Below are positions 51,142 to 63,100 of a DNA stretch of 64,000 nucleotides, in pieces. Positions within the stretch are counted from its first letter, which is position 1; the number at the start of each line of letters is the position of its first letter. Origin of the DNA: Demequina globuliformis (GTDB lineage Bacteria > Actinomycetota > Actinomycetes > Actinomycetales > Demequinaceae); contig NZ_BBRG01000001.1 of the NCBI RefSeq assembly GCF_000975155.1, forward strand, positions 186,001 through 250,000. Reading direction: 5' to 3'. The notes beneath the pieces are model-generated. The model worked only from the letters and a program-made list of their open reading frames with translations, did not search any database and had not been told where the DNA came from. The translations under genes were made by a program, and so were the position numbers.

Positions 51142-54100
51142 CTACGACACCTCCCGGTCGCGCCGGCGACGCCACGCGGCGCCGAGGACGAGGGCCGCAC
51201 CGAGGGCCACGAGCAACCCCGCGAGCCCCACCGTCGCCGGCGAGAGTGAGCCTCCCGTCACGGGCAGTGCCGGCGCCGGCGGCGATGACGGGGCCAATGG
51301 CGTGGACGTGCTGTCACATGGCAGGCCGTCACTGGTCACCCCATCAACGCACCACCCGCTGGAGCTGCCCGAGCCACCACCCGGCGGCGTCGGAATACAG
51401 TCATTGCCCTCGCAAGCGGGGTTGGCGGGCTGGAAGGCGACGTTCACGATGCTTTGGTCGCCGGCTGCCGTGACGGTCACCGAATAGGTCAGCGTCACGG
51501 TCTCACCCACCTCTAGCGGCCCTTCCCAACGCAGGTAGGGATCAGTCATGGTCACCGTGCCGACGCTGGGCTCGGCCGCCGCGTCGTTGTTGAAGTTCGC
51601 GTCGTCGAGGACATCCGTGAGGTCATCAACGACGACCGCGGCAAGGGCATCCGTGTACGGCGCGTCGCCGGTGTTCGTGGCCGTGACAGTGAACGTGACG
51701 GTGTCACCGATCTGTACGCCGCCTGCCGGAGCATCTGCACGCTTGTTGATGTCAAGGGCGGGGAGGTCGATCGGGTTCTGCGTCGAGCAGTCCGGGTTGA
51801 ACACGGCGAGCACGGTTGGCAGGTAGAAGCGCGACGTCCGTGGTGCGCTCATCGAGGGATCCACCGCGCACACGGATTCCGGCGGTCCGGTCACGGTGTT
51901 GTCGAGAACGCCGTCACCCATGGGCGGCGCGTCCACCTGGACCGAATAGGTGATCGTCACCGACTCGCCCGGGGCCAGCGCGCCAGTCCACCTCAGAGTC
52001 TCCCCCGGCACAGATACCGTCACGGTCCCGCCGGTTGCCTCAGCGTCCTCCAAGTACATGGCGTCGTCGAGGACACCGGACAGATCATCGGTGATAGTCG
52101 CGGGGTCATCAAGCGTGTACTCGAACGTGCCCGTGTTGGCGACCACAACCGTGTACTCGACCTGCTCCCCGGCCACGACTGACGCGGCGGCATCCGAGGT
52201 CTTCACAATGTCCAGCGACCGCACCGGAATTGTCACCACGCAGCCGTTGCCCTCGCAGGTGGACTCTGGCGGGCCTTCAACCACGTTGTCCAGTTCGCCA
52301 TCACCGGTCGGCGGGTCGTTGACGCGCACCGAATACGTGAGCAGGACCTCCTCCCCGGCCACGAGAGGCCCCGTCCACGTCAGGTCGGTGCCAGAGAGTT
52401 GGAATGACCCTTCGCCCGTGGAGCTGACGGCATCGTCCAGATATGTCGCGTCGTCAAGCACGCCGGACAGGTCGTCCGTGACGATCACCGGGTCGCTACC
52501 TTCGTAATCCACGCTGCCGGTATTGCGCACCGCGACCTCATACGTGACGGTTTGGTAGGGGCCAATCCAGTCATCGACATCGGACGCCTTCTCAATCGCC
52601 AACTGGCGCACCGGCACGGTCACGGTGCATTCCTCGGGGAGCCCGGCGAGCGCATCTCCTTGGGGTGGGTTGCCTGCGAAGCAGTTGGACTCGGGCGCGC
52701 CGGCCACAGTGTTGACGAGCGTGGCTCCCTCCGCGACGGGGTCGTCCATCTGCACGGTGTACGTGATGGTCACGGTTTCTCCCGCGGCAAGCGGGCCCGT
52801 CCACGTGATGACCTCTTCCCCATCATCGAAGGCGAGCGTGACGCCTGGACCCTCGGAATCAGCAGCCAGCTCATCGATCCACGTGGCGTTGTCCAACACA
52901 TCAGAGATGTCATCCCAGACGTAGGCCGGGTCTTCAGCACCGTAAGGAATGAACCCGGGATTGGTGACGGTGATCTCGTACGTCAACAGCTCGCCTGGCA
53001 CCACCTCCTCTTGGAGGGCACGCTTGGTGAGCTCGACAGTTTTGTCAGGCGACAGCACCTGGCAGTTCTCGGGATCTGCTTGCTCGTCCGGGTAGCAGTT
53101 GGACTCCTCAGGGCCTGTGACCGCGTTGAAGAGATCTCCATCCCCAAGCGACGGATCGTCAATCGAGAAAGCGTACACGAGCTCGATTGACTCGCCGCCG
53201 GCCAGTGGCCCGGTCCACGTAATGGTCTCTGAGCCCTCCGTCGACCCGTCATAGATGGGCGGGTTGGCGGGGTCCTGCACAGGGCTGGTCGTCGCGTCCA
53301 GGAACGAGGCGTCATCATCCACTTGGCTCACGTCATCGACGATCACTACTGGATCGTCATCCGTGTAGGCGCCACCACCCGTGTTGGTCACCGTCACCGT
53401 GTACTCCACGGTGCCAGTGGCGGCGATGTCCGCCGCGTCGTTGACCGTCTTCACGATGGTCAGCCCGCGCACCGTCGAGGTCGTGGTGCACTCGCTGGGT
53501 AGCTCCTCGCCAGCGCCGGGCTCCGCGCACGTCGACTCAGGCGGTCCTGTCACCGCATTGACGAGCACTCCGTCGCCTGCACCGGTGGCGGGATCGTCGA
53601 CTGTCACGGTGTAGCGAATCTCCACGCTCTCGCCTGACGCCAAAGCGCCCGTCCAGGTAAGGGTCGGGGCAACGAAACTTCCAGGGCCGGAGGCCGTGGC
53701 GGTGTTGCCGTCAACGATGGTGATGGCGTCATCCCACGTGGCGCCCTGGAGAACGTCGCTCAAGTCATCGCTCACCCGTGCGGGATCGCCCACCGTGTAC
53801 TCAAAGGCGCCGGTATTCGTCACGGTGATGACGTACTCAATGGTGTCGCCGTCCACGAACGGGCCGTCATCGGTCGTGATCTTACTTACCGCGAGCGCCC
53901 GCACCTGCGCCGTCGTCGTGCAGCCCTCCTCCTCGCCCGTGTCACACGGACCCTGGCCGTCAGGGTTGACGACCGCATTGGTGAGCACGCCATCGGCACC
54001 GTCGGGGGCATCGGCCGGATCAAGGACCGTCACCGTGTAGTGAATCTCAACGATCTCTCCCGGCGCCAACTCGCCTTCCCACAGCAGCGAGGGTTCGGTG

Positions 54101-57100
54101 TAGGTCAACGTCACCGTTGGGGTCTCATCGTTGAGGTCGACCACGGTGGGGCCGCTCGTCAGATCAGCGTCGTCCTCGACGTTCGACAGGTCATCCGTGA
54201 CCCGAGCGGGGTCGCTCGCGGTGTAGGTGTAACTGCCCGTGTTCGTCACCGTGATGGTGTACTCGATTTCCTGCCCGGGAATCACCGCGCCGCCAGCATC
54301 AGAGGTTTTCGTGACGTCGAGCGAGCGCACAGGGTCGGTGGTCGAGCACTCGGCGGCGGGGTCAGCCTCGTCGCACGAGGACTCTGGCGGACCCGTCACC
54401 GCGTTGCCGACGGCGCCGTTCCCGCCCACATGCGGATCGTCGATCGTCACGGTGTAGGTGATGATCACCTGCGTGCCGGCTGCGAGCGGGCCCTCCCATG
54501 TCAGCGTCTCCCCGGCCTCGTCCGCCGTGGTTGTCCCCACGTCAGGAACGGTGGAGTCGAGGACGAGGTTGGAGGCGTCATCCAACACATCCGACAAGTC
54601 GTCAACAATGACGGCGGGCTCGTCCTCCGTGTAGTCGCCGGATCCCGTGCTGTCGATCGTCACCGTATAGGTCACGTCATCCCCGGGCCCCACAGGGCCG
54701 CTTGCACTCGAGGTCTTGGTGATGCCCAGTGCTTTGACGCCGGTAGTGGTGCCGCAGTCGCCATCCTCTGAGTCGGTTTCGCAGTTCGACTCCGGTGGCC
54801 CCACGACGAGGTTGTCCATCTGTGAATCCACGCCCGCGGGTAGGGGATCATCCACGGTCACGTCGTAGGTAATCGTGATGACTTCGTCCACGGCGAGCGG
54901 ACCAGTCCACGTGAGCTCACCGGTCGCGTCGTCAAAGGCCACTTCTGTCTCGGGGTGGTCGGCTTGATTGCTGGCCACCTCAATCCCGTCCGGACCATCG
55001 GCGACGAGCAGGACGTCGCTCAGATCATCAGTCACGGTGGCAAAGTCTGGATCCGCATAGGCATGCGAACCGGTATTGGTCACAGTGACGGAGTACGTCA
55101 CCGTCGCGCCCGGCACCACTGCACCGTCGGGCGAGGCCGTCTTCACGATGTCGAACTGTCGCACGTCGGTTGTGGTGGTGCACCCCGGCGCGGAGGGGTC
55201 TTCACACGATGACCCCTCGGGCCCCGTCACCGCGTTGACCAGCTGGGCGCCCTGCGAGACCTCGTCATCGACGTTGACGGTGTAGACGATCGACACCGAG
55301 CCGCCGACCGCGAGGTCACCCGTCCACGCGATGGTCTCGGTCGAGGCCTCAAAGGTGGCGCCCGGATCCACTGGGTCCACGAAACCCACCCACTCGGCGT
55401 GGTTCAACACACCGTTGAGGTCATCCTCGACCGTGACATCAGTGAGGGCGGCCGAGCCCGTGTTGCTGATGGCAATGGTGTACGTCACGTCTTCCCCAGG
55501 AGACACCACACTCTCCGACGCCGCCTTCTCGATGTCGAGCTGGCTCACCGGGACGGTCACGGTGCAGCCGGGACCGGCAGGGGTGTCGGGGTCGCCGTCG
55601 TCCTCACAGGTTGACCCAGGCGGACCCACAACCGTGTTGACCAACTCGGCGCCTTCGGCGACCGGGTCGTCGAGTTCGACCTGGAATTGAATCTCGACTA
55701 CCTCTCCCACTGGCACATCGCCGGTCCAGGCGACGGTGGCGGTGTCCGCGTCGAATGCCGCTTCTGGCGGCGTGGGGGGCGTGATGAACCCCGCCCATTG
55801 GGCGTGTGTGAGCACGTCCGTGAGGTCGTCTGTCACGCTCGCGTCCAGGTACACGGTGTCGCCGGTGTTCTCGATCGCAATGGTGTAGGTCACGGTGCCA
55901 CCGGGTTGAGCGACATCCACATCCGCAGTCTTCGTGATGTCGAGAGCGCGGACGGCGACGTTGGTGGTGCATTCGGTGGACAGCGGGTCGTCGTCTTGCG
56001 AGCAGTTCGCTTCCGGAGGGCCCACAACGGCATTGTCGAGTTGCCCATTGCCGGTCCCGTCCGGCTGATCGACGATCACCGCATACTGGATCGTGACCGT
56101 CTCACCGACGTCGAGGGTCCCATCCCACGTCAACGTAGAGGTGCCGTCGAAGACCGCGTCTTCGGGTGTGTTCCCGTCGACGGAGGACGTTTCGGAGATT
56201 CCGAAGTTTGCGTCCCACGTGGCATCGTCCAACACTTCACTGAGGTCATCGTCGATGTGAGCCAACGGCACTCCGTCAGCCCCATAGGCGACTTGCCCAC
56301 TGTTTTGCACGGTGACCGTGAACACCACTTGATCGCCGGCGTCGACAAAATCGGTGGGTTCCGCCTGCTTGTTGATGGTCATGGAGCGAATGGGCACGGT
56401 CACGGCACAGTCGGGATCGACCGGGTCCTGATTGGCGTCACAGTTCGACTCGGGAGGGCCGACGACCGTGTTCTCGGCTAGCCCGTCAGCGCCTGCTGGC
56501 GGCGGGTCCGACGCCCGCACGGTATAGGTCACGGTGACCGCGTCGCCGGCAGCAAGCGGGCCCTCCCACGTCAGGATCGGCTGGTTGAACGTGGGCTGCG
56601 GCGCGGACAACGGCGTCGCCACCGCTCCGAGCCACACGGCGTCGTCGAGCACCGCACTGACGGTGTCCGTGATCACCAGCGGGTCGTCAGCCGTGTAGTC
56701 CACGTCGCCGGTGTTGGTGATCACCACCTGGTAGGTGATGAGGCCGCCTGCCACTGCGAACTCATTAGGCGACGTCTTCACGATGTCGACGGCGCGTACC
56801 GGGGTGGTGGTGGAACAGTCTGGGTTCGTGGAATCTGGCTCACAGGTCGAGCCCTCGGGCCCCACGATGAGGTTTCCCAACTCGTGGTCGCCCAAAGGCG
56901 GATCACCGACGGTCACCGTGTACGTCACGACCGTCGTCTCGCCCGCTCCTAGAGGTCCTTCCCAACTCAACAACTCCGACGCTTCGTCGAAGTCCGTGGC
57001 GCCTGGGCCCGTGCCCGGAGGGGGAACGATGGTGACGTTGTCGTCCCACTCAGCGTCGTCAAGAACCGCCGACAGGTCGTCATCAAAACTCGCCAACTCC

Positions 57101-60100
57101 GACGCGTCGTCGTAGTCGACAGCGCCCGTGTTGGTGATCTCGACGGTGTAGGTCACTTGGCCACCAGCGTCAACGCTCTCCGGGGCGACTGACTTGGCAA
57201 TCTCCAGTGCACGGATCGGCACCTCGGTCGAACACTCGCTGCGGTCGCCGGAGTCGGCACCACAGGTGGACCCTGGAGTAGACGTGACCGCGTTCGTCAG
57301 GACGTGGTCATTCGCCGGGTCGAGGACCTGGTCAACGCTAACCGTGTACTCGACTTCGACGACGGCACCCGGGTTGAGCAGCGGCGATTCCCAATGAAGA
57401 ACGTTGCCGTTGAGGTTCGCGGTGCCGGCGTCTCCCGTACCGGCCACGAGCGTCGCGGTCGGACCGGAGGCCAGCGTCGCCTCCAGAAGGACGTCCGTCA
57501 GGTCGTCATCGAAGTACGCGTAGTCCGGGGGTGCAAGAGGTGCGCCACCTGTGTTCTCGACCGTCACTGTATAAGTCAGGTCGTCTCCGGCATGGACCTC
57601 ATCGACAGGCGAGACGGACTTACTGACCGACAGAGCGCCCACGAGGGTCTCGGTCGTGCATTCCGCGGGGAACTCTCCTGTATCCGGGTCCTCGACGCAG
57701 TTGGATCCGGGCACGAGAGCCACGTTTGACATGTCGCCGTTCGAACCGGCGTCGGGCTCATCGACGATGAAGGAGAACGTCAGGACGAGCACGTCGTCTG
57801 GGGCCATCGCGCCAGACCACTCGAGGATGTCGCCGGTCACTGTCGGGTCGGGCGCGGGCGCGCCGTTGAGCACAGCCGCCGCGTCCCCCTGATACGTGCC
57901 GTCATCGACCATCTCCGCCAAGTCATCGGTGACCACCACGGGGTCAATCGTGGTCGCGCCAAAGTTTTCCGCGGTGATGGTGAACTCCACGGTGTCACCC
58001 ACGGCGACAATGCCCTCTGGAGTGACCGACTTGTCAACAATGAGGCCTTCGACGGGAACGGTCGTGAAGCACTCCTGGCCCTGAGGGTCAGCGAGCGCGG
58101 GACAGTTGGACTCCGTCGGCCCCGTCACCGAGTTCGTGAGCACGTCGCTCACGGTTGCCTCGTCGCCGTCATCCACTGGAGGCGTGTCGACCATCACGTC
58201 GTAGGTGATCGTGACGCTCTCCCCCGCGGCGAGAGGTCCTTGCCAGACGAGCCGTTCGCTCACTGCATTGAACGTCCAACTCCCCACGTCTGCAGGGATG
58301 GTCGGGGTCACCGCAACGTTGCCCACCCACGTCGCGTCGTCGAGCACATCAGTAAGGTCGTCAATGAACCGTGCGGGTGCGCCCGTCGTGTAGTCGATGC
58401 CGCTCGGATTGGTCAGCGTGACTTCATACGTCACGACCTCACCTGCAAACACCGCCGCCGGATCGCCAACGATCTCCTTGGCGATCGCGATTTCCGGCGC
58501 GGCGGTCAGCACCGGGAAGTCCTCGACTTCTCCACCAATGACGGCGCCGTAGGGTGACAAATCTTCTGTGTCCACCACGCCCGGCAGCAGTCGAATGCGG
58601 CCATATGTGTTCAGCGCATTGAGCTGAATCGGGAAAACGAGGTCAAAGATTCCAGTGGTGTTGGCAGGAATGGTGAGTGACTGTTGCTCCGTGTTCACAT
58701 CAAGAACGTCGTTGCCGTCGAAATCAATGAAGCCCACCAAGGTCGCGGCTTCGTCAGTGTTGTTGGTCACCGCGACCGGGACCACCGGGAACGTCGTGGT
58801 GTCGACAACGATCGAACCCTGAACGGCGTCTTCGTCGTCCACATTGGCCACGTCGTCACCGTCAGCGCCACCGCTGGGTGCGCCATCGAACTCCGCATCG
58901 AGACCACCTGGGAAGCCGAGCATCAGTGGAGCCTCCCCGGCGTCGGCATCGAAGTCGAGCAGAGCGTGACGCGCACCGTCCGCGTTCAGCGTGGTGAAGT
59001 ACTCGTCCGGCAAGTCACCAAAATCCATCGGCATCGCCGCCGTTGGACAGCGCGCGCCGTCGAGCGCCTCGGTAGACGCGCCATACGCGAAGAAGTCGGC
59101 ATCCCCCGTCACTGACAGCCGCCACAGGAGACCGGAGGCGTCATGATGCGCGTAGAAGTAACCGTCCTGGTCAGTGAATACCGCCGGGAATTCGCCTCCA
59201 CTGACGGCCGTACCGTCAGGAGCCTCAAGAACCCCCACATCTGCGACCGTGGCGAAGGTGCCGGCCGCAGTGTCGAACGCGACGACAGTCCACTCGTCGG
59301 TGGCACTCGGCGTGGACCCAAGTGAGTACAGGACGGGGTCGGCCGCCCCATCGGGCACCACTGCCCAGTCGCCGAGGCCTTCTGCGCCGTCGAGGTCGGC
59401 AGTGCCGCTGGCGACCACGTCGAGGAAGGTGGCGGAGCTTGGGTCGAGGTCAACGCGCGCCCACTCAACGGGGTCGCTGTCCCCGCGGGCGAGCCACAAC
59501 TGTCCAGCCGCATCGATGTCACCCGCAGTCCACGCGCCGCTGAGCGGCACAGCTGTGCCGGCCTCCATCGGGATGCCCAGCACTTGGATGGTGCCGTCTG
59601 CACCCACGCGCACAATCTCCGTGGCATCATCGCCAGTCACCGTCGCCCCGTAGAGATAGTTGTCGAGCGGGTTGTAGCCGAGCGCGTCGACCTCATCGGG
59701 ATAAGCGTCCGCGAGGAGCTCCGATTGCTCCCCGGTGACAAGGGTGACAGTCACAACGTCAACGGGGCCGGCGCCGGTGGTCATGATGCCGTCTGGCGTG
59801 CACTCGAGGGGGAAGGGCGGCACAGCGAGAATGCGGTGGTCTTCGATTTCCCCGTCCGCAGCGGGTCCGTCTGGCGTGGGGTCGTCCCATGCACCCGGAA
59901 CGATGCGCAAACGGACATACACCGATGCATCAAACGTCGTTGCCTCATCGAACGTGAGATTCGCAGTGGTCTCGCCGGCGTTCGCCGGGACCGCTGCGGT
60001 GGCTCGCTCGTCTACGGTGAACGTGCCGTCACCATTGAGGTCCACCCACCCTGCGACCGTGGCGGCGGTGTCAGAGTTGTTGGTGACGGCGACGGCGAGC

Positions 60101-63100
60101 GACACGGGAGCGTCCATGTCGAATGTGGTGCCCGGCGCAAGGCCTTCCTCGTCGGCCCCGCCTGTGGTGTCGTCCCCGCGCGCGCCCGCGCCTGGCTGAC
60201 CGTCAAACTCGTCGTCTACTGTTCCGGGGGCGCCGAGGTAGACCTCCGGGGCATCGGTGCCATCAGGGTGGATCAAACTGTGGCGCGCTCCATCGACGCC
60301 AAGGGTGGTGCCAAAGGAGTTGGGGGCGTCACCAAAATCGACGGGAATGACCGCCTCTGGGCAGCCCACAGCATCGATGGCCTGGGGCGCAGGTCCGTAG
60401 GAATAGAAGTCTGTTGCGCCACCAGCGAGTGCAACACGCCAAATCTGCCCGGTGTCGTTGCTGGTCGCGTACAGGAATCCATTGCCGTCGACCGCGACAC
60501 CGCCGATCTGCGGGGTGGCGCTGCCCCCCGTGATCGAGGTTCCATCTGGCGCGGTCAACAATCCGAGGAGTTGCACTGTCTCGAACGCCTCAGTGTCCGT
60601 ATCGAACTCCACCAACGCCCACGTGCCCCCGGTCGTGAACCCGAGTGTGTACAGGTTCCCTGAGGCCGGGTCGAAAGCCCAGTCCAGCGCCACAGACTCG
60701 ATGGCGGATGGCAACGGCGCAGTTCCCGCGGCCACTACCGACAGGAACGTGGGATCGCCGTAGGTCGTGTTGATGCGCGCCCAGGTCACCGGGTCGGTGC
60801 CGCCCGTCGCCACCCACAGGTGGTCCGCCTGGTCCATGTCGCCCAGCGTCCAGCCGTCAAGCGGCACGGCGGTCCCTGTCGAGTTGGTGGCCTCCCCCAG
60901 CTCCAGGTACTCACCGTCCCCCGTCGCGAGCACCACTGCCGGCCCGGTGTCCGCTCCGGTGCTCACTCCGTACACGTAGCCGTTGTTGGTGTTGTAGCCG
61001 GCTGCATCGATGGTGACGATGTCCTCCGCGAGCAGCGCAGACTCTCCGGTGACGAGGTTGAGACGGTAGGCATCCACGGGGTCGCCGTCGATCAGCACGG
61101 GGCCGGGCAGGCACGGGGACGGCTCGGGCACAACGCGTGCCGCCCAGTCCTCAACCTCGCCAGTGCGCACGCCAGCGCCCACGGTCGAGGTGTCCGTGGG
61201 CATCTGGTCCTCGTCCTCGTAGGCAAGGCGCAAGCGCATAAAGGTGTTGCCGAATGCGACGTCGGGAGCATTGGGGAAGGACAAGGTCACCGTTCCCGAG
61301 GAGGTGCCCGCGTCTGTAAAGGCCCGCTCGTCGTCCTCGAACGTGCCGGATTGGTCGAAGTCGACCCACCCCACCAATGTCGCGCTTTCGCCACCGTTAT
61401 TCGTCACGGGGACCTGAATGGAAGCGCCCGACTCGCCGTGGACAATGACCGGCGCCTCCGCGAAGGCGTCATCGTTGTCGGCGTCTGCCTGCGGGGATGG
61501 CTGTCCGTTGGTCTCGCGCGACACGGAGGAGCCGATCATGACCAGCGGCTGGTCGAGGTCGTTGGAGATCAGCTCGTGGTACGGCCCGCCGCTGCCAATG
61601 AGGGTGGAGTACGTGTCGGGAGCGTCAGCGAAGTCGACGCTCACTGGAGCACTCTGGCAGCGGGCTCCGTCGTTGGCCGTTGAACTGGGCCCGTAGGCAA
61701 AGAAGTTGAGGTCTGATGGATCAGAGACGTTTACGCGCCAGATGTGCCCCAGGCCATTGGTCGAGCCGTACAGGTAGCCATCGAGGTCCGCATACACCGC
61801 ACCGAACGTATTGCTGTTGTTGTTCCAGCCAGCAGCGTTGGGATCGCGTTGCGTGGCTACCCCGTTGGGAGCGATGAGACGGCCAAGTCCTTGCACGATC
61901 GTCGACGTCGACGCGCCGCTCAAGGGGTCATATGACACGAGTGCAGCACTGAAGTTATTGGTGTTCCAACCGATCGCCCACAGCGTCCCCTCAAGCCGGC
62001 CGTCCGGCGCGAACGATTCCGGAACGCTCGGGACAAAGGCCCAGTCTGCGCCAATGTTCCAGTTGCTGTTGGTGTCCGCCCGCCCGTTGTCGATGACCTC
62101 CATGAACGTGGACGACCCTGGGCGAACGTCGACTGCAATCCATCGCCACGCGTTAGGGCCTTGCGGAGCGCGCGCATAGTAGATCCCATCGGGCGAGACA
62201 TCACCGACGTTAGGAAAGGTTCCCCCAAAGGTGCCGGACGTCCAACCGGAATCCGCCCAGTCCACTTCTCCCAAGCGGATCACGTTCTGATAGTCCGGAG
62301 AGATCGCCGCAATCTCTAGGGTGTTCGCTGTCCCGGTGGAGTCAGCACTCGACACCGTCCCGTAGTAGTAGCCATCGAGCTCGTTGTAGCCCACGGCGTT
62401 CACGGTGAGGTTGTCTGGAAGTGACCCCTCGTCAAAGGAGTCTCCCGTGACCAGGTTGATCTCATACGGGTGCGTGGGGTCGCCCTGCCACAGCGTCGCG
62501 TTCGAGGGGCACTGGCCGGGGTTGACGTAGAGCACGTCCGCGTCTGCCGGCAAGGTCAGTCCGTCCGTCGTGACGTCGGAGGCGGCGTTGGTGTACGTGC
62601 CCGCCACCGTGGCGGTGACGTTGATCGACAGTGTGCAACTGACAAGCGAGTCGCCCGACAGATCGCCGGAGCCGGAGATGGTGCCACCGGTACCGGAAAT
62701 AGTGCCGTTGGTACAGGTGGTCGCGGCGTCCGGTGTGGATGAGACTTCGAGGCCAGGCGGCAGAGCATCCTCGAACGACCACCCCACCTTGGGTCCCGTC
62801 GGCACCGCATCGTCGAACGGCATGTGGGTGTTCGTCACGGTGAACGTCACTCGCGTTTGCTGTCCGACAACGTGCGTGCCCTCGAGGAAGTCCTTGTCCA
62901 ACTGTGGCGTCGCGTCCAGCACCACAGCGTTGTCCGCATGTCCGCGCAGGCTCGGCACATCCACCAGCGACAGCGAGTACTGCAGAGGGCTTCCGTCACT
63001 CACGACCGAGTTCTCGCCCACGAAGGTTGCTGTCCGCGTCATGCGGTTGAAGTTGCCATCGCCTGCCTGCACGCCAATGCCGGACGTCGCGCACGAGTCA

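Noticed and set aside
51390-58497. Repeats of the giant gene as recent DNA tandem repeats or assembly artefact
   Set aside because: The units diverge strongly at both DNA and protein level and the frame is intact for 12.7 kb, so this is a real ancient domain array.
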